Shown here: positions 49,762-59,316 of the stretch, piece by piece | How positions within the stretch are numbered: position 1 is the first letter of the stretch | Layout: each line of letters begins with the position of its first letter | Notes under the pieces: generated by a model | Told to the model about the DNA's origin: nothing | Database searches by the model: none | What the model saw: only the letters and a program-made list of their open reading frames with translations | Origin: Candidatus Jingweiarchaeum tengchongense | Lineage (GTDB): Archaea > Nanobdellota > Nanobdellia > Jingweiarchaeales > Jingweiarchaeaceae | Length of the DNA: 64,000 nucleotides | Reading direction: 5' to 3' | NCBI GenBank assembly: GCA_025920705.1 | Contig: JAPDLJ010000003.1 | Coordinates: 1 to 64,000 of the forward strand | Position numbers and translations under genes: made by a program

Positions 49762-50473
49762 AATAATCCAAAAACTTTCAATTTGTAGCCTTTTTTTATT
49801 TGTACTTTTCTCTATCTCTTTTGCCCAATGTGATTTTGGAACAATGCAGCCAGTGCTCGCTTATAGTGCTGCACCTGGTGCAATCATAAATGCAAAAATC
49901 TATTTGTACAATCTTTACGGTACTTATCCAACACATGTCTTGTTCAATGTTACAACAGCACCCCCAAATTGGGTAATTAATATTAATCCTCCAGCCAGGA
50001 ATGTGATTTATGAGATTCCAGGAGGAACAACAACCATATTTGAAAATGTTGGCGTCGAGCAGATGGATAGGGTAAATGAAACACCCGCTACACCTCCCGA
50101 AGGAATTGAATATATAAGAGACCCAGTTAAGATTGGTATGTTTATACCAGCAAAAGTTGTTTATGTGAACATAGAAGTACCAAACAACGCTGAACTTTGG
50201 AAGACGTACGATATAAAGATCTCAGCAAGTGCTTGGTGCACTGGTGGCGCTCCTGGTACAGTTGGAGCAACGCAATCAAGGGACTTCAATTTCCAAGTTA
50301 AAGTTGTACCAACGGAATATTATGAGAGAGCACAAGTGAAAGTTGGATGGATTGAATTTTTAAGACAAAACGCAATTCTCGTTGCATTAATTGTAGCAAT
50401 CATTGTCGTAATTCTCATAATCTTCGTATTAAAGAGGATGGGAAAATTAATATTGAAAGTTGAACTTAAATAG
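49751..50473 (+). CDS. 240-residue exported protein with C-terminal TM, TTG start
   Basis: There is no ATG near the signal peptide (SICSLFLFVLFSISFAQC). The TTG at 49751 lies about 5 nt after GTGAT, a match to the Shine-Dalgarno core, and overlaps the previous gene's end by 11 nt. The ectodomain starts CDFGTMQPVLAYSAAPGA, with YLYNLYG, NAELWKTYDIKISASAWC and VVPTEYYERA. A C-terminal TM (about 212-233) follows. Clear paralogue of the 48,401 product. The pairing with an FGS-domain gene is kept in both copies, which suggests the two products interact. Confidence 0.7.
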   Translation: MEHKIIQKLSICSLFLFVLFSISFAQCDFGTMQPVLAYSAAPGAIINAKIYLYNLYGTYPTHVLFNVTTAPPNWVININPPARNVIYEIPGGTTTIFENVGVEQMDRVNETPATPPEGIEYIRDPVKIGMFIPAKVVYVNIEVPNNAELWKTYDIKISASAWCTGGAPGTVGATQSRDFNFQVKVVPTEYYERAQVKVGWIEFLRQNAILVALIVAIIVVILIIFVLKRMGKLILKVELK

Positions 50474-50477
50474 ATTT

Positions 50478-52433
50478 ATGGATAAATCGAAATTGTCCAT
50501 TCTTTTTATTTTCTTCGTACTATTCAGCATTGTATTTGCAAATTCTCCAACTGCTGAATCTAGTGTCACATTCAGCGTCCAAGACCTGTATCCAAACGTC
50601 TCGATTGAACCAAGCCCCATTTTAATTAAGATTAGACCGAATTCAAGTGATAGATACAGTATCGTTGCAAGGTCATTGATTGGAAATTTACCGATAAACG
50701 TTTCATTTGAATTACTTGGCAATGTAACGAACATTTCTTTCATATATCCAACAGAGCTTTCACTTGATGTACTAGAAGCGAAATCAATCGGATTTTATAT
50801 CTCAACTGAAAACATTTCTGTTTCGAATTACACAGGTGAACTTCACTCCATAATAAATGAAACAGGTGTTGAGAACTCAACACCCATATTTATTGAAGTG
50901 AGTGAAAATGTTGGGAGATTTCATATACATGTGGTTGATGAGGCAAACAGATCATTGGAAGGAGCATTCGTGCAAGTGTACCAAGGTGTAAATTTCGTTG
51001 AACAGGGCTATACAGATGGTAATGGGATGTACATTACCCATTATTATGACATGGATTTGTACTATGCCTTTCTCGTGATGAGAGAAGGTTATACCTCTAC
51101 GACAAGAGGTAAAAGACTAACTGAGCCTGAAATGTACTTTGAGATTGTTATGGGAGGTACTCCTCAATTGAATTTCAATCCTAGCAATGTGACAATTTCA
51201 ATGTATATAAATCAAACAAGAAATAAAACACTCACGCTTGAAAATATTGGTACTGGAAAGGAGAAGTGGATAGAAATAATTTCAGATACTAGTTGGTTAG
51301 TTCCGAACGTTAGAGAGATCGAGTACATAGAACCAGGTGGTTATCGTGAAATCACTGTGAACATTGGACCATTTTCACAGAGTGGAACATACACAAGTAG
51401 ACTAAGAGCATTTGGTTACAAATCAAGTGCTATTGCATATTTTACAATCGATGTACGTCTACTTCCTTTTTGTGGTGATGGTGTTTGTGGAGGAAACGAA
51501 ACATGTGAAAATTGTCCAGAAGATTGTGGACCTTGTCCACCCCCACCACCTTTACCACCAGGTCCACCTGGTCCCGGTGGTGGTGCACCCACACAACCAA
51601 CCCAACCAGGTGCAGGAGTGACTCCGGGTGCGGGAGCAGGAGGAGCACCAGGTGCTGGTGCGGGGGGAATAGGAGCAGGTGGCGCTTATCCTTGGGAACA
51701 AATTACCAGATTTCCAAGACTCGATGTCTCATATCCAAGAGAAATCACACTTACGAAGTTGGTTCCAAAATTAGTATTTATTTACATAAAAAATGTCGGT
51801 GAAATTCCGATTACTAATATGGCCCTCTATACGAACGCAACGAATATTTCAATTGAAATTCATCCGATAATGTATTCAATTTTATTCATAAATGAAACCA
51901 GGATTTTTTTATTAAAGCTACTTGCCAGTGAGATAACACAAGGAAACATTATCTTGAAAATTGATTCTGGTGAAATTGAAACATACAATGTCATAAAATT
52001 TAATGTTATTTCATCAGAGGTTGATCCAGAGGCACTTTTGAGAGAAATTGATTCAATCATAAATGTTCTTAGGAAAGCAAATGAGGAAGTTGAAGAACTG
52101 GCAAAGGAGGGTTACACAGTAGCACCAGCTGTTTCGCTCATAAATGCAATTGAAAGCAAGTTATTAAAAGCAAGAGATGCAGTTCGTGCTAAGGCGTATT
52201 ATGAAGCAAAGGCAAGGATCGATGATTCACTTAGGGACATCGATGACTTGTATATGATGATTTCGAAGATAAGGGAGCAAGGTCCTGCAAAGCCAGCAGG
52301 AATAAATTGGTGGCTCATTTTATTATTAATAATTTTATTGATTTTAATCTTAATTTTAATAATTAAGAGAAGGAAGAAAAAGGAGGAGGTTGAGGAAGTT
52401 AAAATACCAAAGAAAAAAGCTGAGAAAAAATGA
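50478..52433 (+). CDS. 651-residue multi-domain surface protein with helical stalk and C-terminal TM
   Basis: A signal peptide (ending VFAN) is followed by an Ig-like domain (about 30-140), a carboxypeptidase-regulatory-like domain (about 145-220; VDEANRSLEGAFVQVYQG, TDGNGMY), a BACON-like domain (about 225-325), CGDGVCGGNETCENCPEDC, a Pro/Gly-rich linker (about 350-410), another Ig-like domain (about 420-510), a helical hairpin (about 515-605; KAYYEAKARIDDSLRDIDD), a TM (about 612-633) and a Lys/Glu tail. The Cys module and linkers resemble the giant protein. I take ATG 50478, just after the preceding stop. An in-frame TTG at 50460 is an alternative. Confidence 0.75.
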   Translation: MDKSKLSILFIFFVLFSIVFANSPTAESSVTFSVQDLYPNVSIEPSPILIKIRPNSSDRYSIVARSLIGNLPINVSFELLGNVTNISFIYPTELSLDVLEAKSIGFYISTENISVSNYTGELHSIINETGVENSTPIFIEVSENVGRFHIHVVDEANRSLEGAFVQVYQGVNFVEQGYTDGNGMYITHYYDMDLYYAFLVMREGYTSTTRGKRLTEPEMYFEIVMGGTPQLNFNPSNVTISMYINQTRNKTLTLENIGTGKEKWIEIISDTSWLVPNVREIEYIEPGGYREITVNIGPFSQSGTYTSRLRAFGYKSSAIAYFTIDVRLLPFCGDGVCGGNETCENCPEDCGPCPPPPPLPPGPPGPGGGAPTQPTQPGAGVTPGAGAGGAPGAGAGGIGAGGAYPWEQITRFPRLDVSYPREITLTKLVPKLVFIYIKNVGEIPITNMALYTNATNISIEIHPIMYSILFINETRIFLLKLLASEITQGNIILKIDSGEIETYNVIKFNVISSEVDPEALLREIDSIINVLRKANEEVEELAKEGYTVAPAVSLINAIESKLLKARDAVRAKAYYEAKARIDDSLRDIDDLYMMISKIREQGPAKPAGINWWLILLLIILLILILILIIKRRKKKEEVEEVKIPKKKAEKK

Positions 52434-54046
52434 GGAGAATTATCTTAATATTAACTATTCTTTTGTTAATTGAAACATCACTTGCATTAGAACCAGTAAT
52501 ATCTGTTTCGCCAGTACAAGTGAATAAATCAGTTCTAATACTAGGTAAAATATCAAACTTTTTTGAAGTTTTCACATTTGATGGAAATGAATCTGCAAAC
52601 ATAACATTCAGCACAGAAGGTGAAATTGCTGGTTGGATAAAATTACAAGATAATTCAATTATGATCGGACCTAATAGCAGCAGGAAAGTATACTACACGA
52701 TCAATGTGCCAAGGACAAATCCAGGAACGTATGGTGGGAAAATTAAGTTAGCAACGAGTAAGGGCCAAGTAGATGAGATCAATTTGACGATAAGTACCAG
52801 TTATGCATTAGGTAAATTTGTGATTGAAGGTTTATCTGGAAATAAAATTGTTTCCAATTTTTCTGTTTTTGTTTATAAAAACAATGATCTTATCTATCAC
52901 GATTCAACGTCAAACGGATATTTAATTTCGGACTACTTCCCATATGGCGAGTACAAAGTTATTGTTAGAAGTGATTTTTTTTATGAAGCATCCAAAAATA
53001 TTTTTTTGAATGCACCAGAGATAGTATTGCTTTACAATTTGACGAGAGTTCCAACAATCTCAATCAAACTAATTCCCGAACAAGTAGTGATGGATGTGTG
53101 CGAAACAGAAACTGGTTCATTTTCAATCACGATAAAGAATGATGGCGAAGAGGATTTTAATGCAAGTGTAAGATATGATGATAAACTTATAAAGCCAGAG
53201 ATTGAACAAATGAAAATTTCATCCAAAAATTCTTTTAATTTAGGATTCAAGACAAAAAAATTGAGTGAAGGCAATTACACAACAACAATAGGTATCGGCA
53301 ATGAGAATTTGACGAGAAATGTTTCATTAAATTTGCGGATTATACCTCTCTCACAATGTAGCATTACACAGATTGCAGAAATAAAAGTGAGAGACAGGGT
53401 AGAAGTCGCTAAGAATTATATTTCACCAATCGTGGTCATTGTAAGAGCAAATCAAAAATTGGGAACGCTGATCATCAGTGTGAAATCCAAATTTTTCACT
53501 GAGGTCTATCCACAAAATTATTTAAATTTGAAGATTGACGAAGAAGCACCATTTTTGATTCGAATAATTCCAAATGAAACAACGAATGATACGCTGCTAA
53601 TAAGTTTAAGAAGCAATGTTGGTGAAATGAGTGATGTGGTAAGCGTTTCTGTTTATGATTCATTGAATAAGGAGATTGTTGGGAGAGAAATAAATGATAC
53701 AAGGGAGCTCCTGAATAATATTAGATCGAAAATCATTCAAAAAGGCATTCTGGGAGAAAGGATTGATGAGCCAATGCTTTTGGTCGGTGAGTATTTAACA
53801 AAACTAGATATGGCTTCAACATTGTACGAAAGCGACCTAAAAAGTGCAAAAGAATACGTTGATATGGCCACAGTTGGTGCAAGACAAATGCTGGTTGACT
53901 ATGTAGCAGTAACGGAAGTTAAAAAAACAAATTATGCGATTATCATTCTCGTTCTGATCATTATTGCATTCATTGCTACCTTACTGTACTGGAAGTTCAT
54001 TCTTCCAAAAAGGAAAAAAGAAGAAGCTGAGAGAAAGGGATTTTAA
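52430..54046 (+). CDS. 538-residue surface protein with Ig-like domains and C-terminal TM
   Basis: Begins with an ATGA overlap. A signal peptide (MRRIILILTILLLIETSLA) is followed by four beta-rich domains: a BACON/Ig type (about 22-125), a regulatory-like domain (about 125-205), a CARDB-like one (about 215-300) and a further Ig (about 310-415). A helical segment (about 420-505) and a TM (about 507-528) follow, with a basic tail. It shares the stalk-plus-TM layout with the 50,478 and 46,278 products. Last gene of the plus operon; its 3' end overlaps the convergent Sec61beta gene by 4 bp. Confidence 0.75.
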   Translation: MRRIILILTILLLIETSLALEPVISVSPVQVNKSVLILGKISNFFEVFTFDGNESANITFSTEGEIAGWIKLQDNSIMIGPNSSRKVYYTINVPRTNPGTYGGKIKLATSKGQVDEINLTISTSYALGKFVIEGLSGNKIVSNFSVFVYKNNDLIYHDSTSNGYLISDYFPYGEYKVIVRSDFFYEASKNIFLNAPEIVLLYNLTRVPTISIKLIPEQVVMDVCETETGSFSITIKNDGEEDFNASVRYDDKLIKPEIEQMKISSKNSFNLGFKTKKLSEGNYTTTIGIGNENLTRNVSLNLRIIPLSQCSITQIAEIKVRDRVEVAKNYISPIVVIVRANQKLGTLIISVKSKFFTEVYPQNYLNLKIDEEAPFLIRIIPNETTNDTLLISLRSNVGEMSDVVSVSVYDSLNKEIVGREINDTRELLNNIRSKIIQKGILGERIDEPMLLVGEYLTKLDMASTLYESDLKSAKEYVDMATVGARQMLVDYVAVTEVKKTNYAIIILVLIIIAFIATLLYWKFILPKRKKEEAERKGF

Positions 54047-54207
54047 CCAAATACCTTTGATATGTGTAAAAATATTACGAAAATAATTACGATGATTGTT
54101 AACACGATCACCATCTCTGGTTTTAGAGGTATCTTACTTTTGTATTCATTGTAATAGGTGATTATACCCCCATAACTTGATGGTAAGGCAATTTTATCTT
54201 CTGCCAT
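54043..54207 (-). CDS. Preprotein translocase Sec61beta (SecG homologue), 54 residues
   Basis: This short frame has the archaeal Sec61beta layout: a short N-terminal segment MAEDKIALPSSYGG, then ITYYNEYKSKIPLKPEM, and one hydrophobic helix (about 33-48, VIVLTIIVIIFVIFLH). It is the tail-anchored, non-essential third subunit of the SecYEbeta channel through which the nearby exported proteins would pass. TATA-like GATTTTTAATG at 54230-54240 is about 25-33 bp upstream, so the mRNA has little or no leader. The stop codon lies within the last codons of the convergent surface-protein gene. Confidence 0.85.
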   Translation of the reverse strand: MAEDKIALPSSYGGIITYYNEYKSKIPLKPEMVIVLTIIVIIFVIFLHISKVFG

Positions 54208-54253
54208 GCTTTCCACTTAATTAATTTAACATTAAAAATCTTTTCATTAGAAT

Positions 54254-54355
54254 TGGGGGCACAAGAACTCGCTATTATCCTTGTTCTTTGTAAATAATGC
54301 AAGTACTTACATAAACAATGGACGGAGTCCTTTTGATATTCAATTTGTGCCCCCA
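54254..54355. other. 102-bp element bounded by an 11-bp perfect inverted repeat
   Basis: TGGGGGCACAA at 54254-54264 and TTGTGCCCCCA at 54345-54355 pair perfectly. Inside are a GGAC/GTCC hairpin (54320-54330), a near palindrome around AAGTACTT (54301-54308) and a competing AAGAAC/GTTCTT stem (54263-54268 with 54283-54288). The C/G-rich arms stand out in AT-rich intergenic DNA. It could be a structured RNA on either strand or a small mobile element remnant. No known RNA family is recognised. Confidence 0.5.
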
Positions 54356-54414
54356 GTTAACTTAGGCCACATTTAGAATTCAGCACTTCATCGTTAGTTC
54401 TAACTAAAATCAAT

Positions 54415-54467
54415 AAATATATAAATTTTTGTTACCAAATTATTTGTTACTTTGGTAACAAAAATTT
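54415..54467 (+). promoter_or_regulatory. TATA box and 17-bp inverted-repeat operator of the TrmB-like gene
   Basis: AAATATATAAAT at 54415-54426 is the TATA box. AAATTTTTGTTACCAAA (54423-54439) and its perfect complement at 54451-54467 flank an 11-bp spacer that holds another TTTGTTAC half site. The repeat covers the expected start site near 54450, the right place for autorepression. Confidence 0.75.
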
Positions 54468-54491
54468 TATTTAAGGTAAAGTGAAGGAAAA

Positions 54492-55352
54492 ATGAAAATT
54501 TTTGAGGAAGATGTAATCAAAATATTGAATGATCTTGGATTAACAAATTATGAAGCCCGGGTATACCTAACACTCATCTCTCTCGGAGCTATGACTGCAA
54601 CACAGCTAAGTTTTCAAGCAAAGATTCCTAGGCCAAAGGTTTATGGTGCAATCAGAAAGCTCGTTGAAAAAGGTTTGGTTTTTATTCTTCCAGAAAAACC
54701 AGAAAAATACACCGGTGCAAGTCCAAGCATATTTTACTCGATTCTCGAAGACAGAGCAAGACAAATTAGAACAACAAATACAATCATTAAAATTTTGGAG
54801 AAAAAATACAAAGAAATGAAACGCTCAGAATATGAAAGTGAACGAGAAATACTCGTAATTAAGGGAAGGGAAAACATATATCAAAAAATAAAAGAGGCCG
54901 CAAATAGGATGAGGAAAGAAGCGCTATTACTCACGACTGCAAATGGCTTGATAAGGACATATAGAGGTTTTAAAGATTTGATCGCGAAGAAAAAAGGCAA
55001 AGGAATTAATCTTAAAATAATAACTTGCATCAATCAGTTTAACTATGAATTTGTTGAAAAATTGATTTCACTTAGCCCAAAAGAAATACAAATAAGACAC
55101 ATGAATGAATTAACAAAAATGAGGATTCTGATCATAGATAATAAAGAGATGATTTTATTCGAGGCAGTACCAGATAATATAAGTACGAGTAGCATGGCAG
55201 ATATTGGTATATGGACAAATTCAAAATCATTTTTGAGTTTAATGAAATACTGTTTTTATGCATATTGGGAGAGAGCGAGTGATGCTTTAGAAGTTATAAA
55301 AAAGATAGAGAAAAATCAAAGGGGTGGCAGGGCTGTAGCCCGTCTTCTGTAA
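54492..55352 (+). CDS. TrmB-family transcriptional regulator
   Basis: 286 residues. The N-terminal winged HTH (about 10-75; LTNYEARVYLTLISLGAMTA, then KIPRPKVYGAIRKLVEKGLV) is typical of TrmB, and a coiled-coil linker (about 85-115) leads to a PLD-like TrmB C-terminal domain (EREILVIKGRENIYQKI, MRILIIDNKEMILFEA). TrmB proteins regulate sugar uptake and metabolism, or act as broader regulators in archaea; the ligand here is unknown. The 17-bp inverted repeat upstream suggests autoregulation. Its last 11 codons lie antisense to the conserved 3' end of RNase P RNA, so its mRNA converges on that gene. Confidence 0.85.
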   Translation: MKIFEEDVIKILNDLGLTNYEARVYLTLISLGAMTATQLSFQAKIPRPKVYGAIRKLVEKGLVFILPEKPEKYTGASPSIFYSILEDRARQIRTTNTIIKILEKKYKEMKRSEYESEREILVIKGRENIYQKIKEAANRMRKEALLLTTANGLIRTYRGFKDLIAKKKGKGINLKIITCINQFNYEFVEKLISLSPKEIQIRHMNELTKMRILIIDNKEMILFEAVPDNISTSSMADIGIWTNSKSFLSLMKYCFYAYWERASDALEVIKKIEKNQRGGRAVARLL

Positions 55353-55613
55353 GGGAGCTATACAGCATTCCCTTCTTTAGCATTCGACTTAGCGTTTTAA
55401 ACTTGCACCGACTGGGTCGGCCGTTTCAACTTACTTTGAGATTCTTCAGCTTCGCCAGCATCACAAACATTTCACAAAGCAGTCTCGTTTCTGATCCGTT
55501 GCCATCCTTTTACGGATGAGCATTGCTGCTCCAGTCTTTTTTTGGGTGGACGGACTTCCTCAGCACTTTTGGTTTTATCCAAAAGCACCGACAGCTAAAC
55601 ACCCCACCACCCT
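55321..55613 (-). ncRNA. rnpB: RNase P RNA
   Basis: On the minus strand the 5' end AGGGTGG pairs with the 3' CCACCC as P1. GAGGAAGTCCGTCC (55548-55561) is the conserved P4/CR I strand, and ACAGAAGACGGGCTAC (55335-55350) is CR V. The roughly 293-nt length fits archaeal RNase P RNA. It is the catalytic RNA that removes tRNA 5' leaders. A/T-rich candidate promoter sequence lies at about 55625-55645. The 3' 32 nt overlap the end of the TrmB-like coding sequence on the other strand. Exact ends are estimated. Confidence 0.9.
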
Positions 55614-55652
55614 TCTCGTCTAATTAAATCTTTTACTTTTTAAGATTTTTGA

Positions 55653-56003
55653 TTATACAGAGGATTGCACCAAATTACTAAGTTCCTGTCTTTTGCTTTG
55701 TTCTAGTTTATTTTCTATCCCCGCTTTCTTCCTCTTCTCTTTTACCTTTCTGTAAATTTCGTATCCAATGAAAGTAGTTAGAAAAGCCGGTGGACTTAGC
55801 ATGTAAGCTCCAAGACCAGTGAATAGTGCAGCCAGCGCATACTTCTTTTCATTTTTTTTGTCATTGCCACTCCTGTATTTAATAGATTTGCGTGCAAGTT
55901 CGGAGGTTGGAATAGCGAGAACTGCACCTAATGCGTGTCTTGCAATCTCTATTGTTAATGCGGGTGGAAATCCAGCAGCCAATGTTGACAAATAATCCTG
56001 CAT
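55653..56003 (-). CDS. Small membrane-associated protein of unknown function, 116 residues
   Basis: Two hydrophobic segments (about 18-35, weak, and about 57-83 with ALAALFTGLGAYMLSPPAFL) suggest a membrane protein. Between and after them it is basic (SIKYRSGNDKKNEKKYA and YRKVKEKRKKAG), and the tail is Gln/Ser-rich. I do not recognise a family. It lies between 23S rRNA and RNase P RNA on the same strand. An A/T-rich TATA-like stretch lies at about 56030-56042, overlapping a TACTACTTAGTA motif. Confidence 0.6.
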   Translation of the reverse strand: MQDYLSTLAAGFPPALTIEIARHALGAVLAIPTSELARKSIKYRSGNDKKNEKKYALAALFTGLGAYMLSPPAFLTTFIGYEIYRKVKEKRKKAGIENKLEQSKRQELSNLVQSSV

Positions 56004-56020
56004 TTTTGATCAATAGAAAC

Positions 56021-56032
56021 TACTACTTAGTA
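56021..56032. promoter_or_regulatory. TACTACTTAGTA motif, copy 1
   Basis: A near palindrome (TACT-N4-AGTA) 18-29 bp upstream of the 55,653 gene start, in its promoter. The identical 12-mer occurs at 63120-63131 before another membrane protein gene. Confidence 0.4.
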
Positions 56033-56091
56033 ATTAATAAATTTTACTCTTTAACTGACTTGGCAATTTGAACTGATAAAGAAATAATAGA

Positions 56092-59076
<2,985 letters not shown>

Positions 59077-59316
59077 ATTAGAACATTAACTGTGTTTGAA
59101 ACAGCACAGTTTCTGTTCCTTGAATCTTACTTCACGACCTTTTGGTCATGAAGCGCATGATGAACATGAAAATGGATTGGAAATGATTGACAACAAATTG
59201 AAGCTCACACTAAAATCATCGCAGAAAAATGCTCAATTAGCAGCTAACCATATGCATCACTTCAGTTCATTTATTACGCTTGCATCCTTTAAAAACTTTT
59301 CGTTTTTTACTTAGAA
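59077..59316 (-). promoter_or_regulatory. 23S rRNA leader and promoter region
   Basis: Downstream of the ValRS stop on the same strand is AAAAGTTTTTAAAGG (59286-59300), a good BRE/TATA, predicting transcription from about 59265 through a leader of about 190 nt. The leader has two hairpins: AACTGTG/CACAGTT at 59087-59111 and GACC-TTTT-GGTC near 59136-59147. No protein gene is visible here. Confidence 0.6.

Noticed and set aside
54254-54355. Insertion sequence
   Set aside because: Too short to hold a transposase, no flanking target duplication seen, and only one copy in the window.
55617-56091. 5S rRNA after 23S
   Set aside because: No 5S-like sequence; the space is filled by a small membrane-protein gene and short gaps.
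59150-59250. Possible C/D box guide RNA in the 23S leader (ATGATGA-like C box)
   Set aside because: No convincing D box or D'/C' pair at proper spacing; left as part of the leader.
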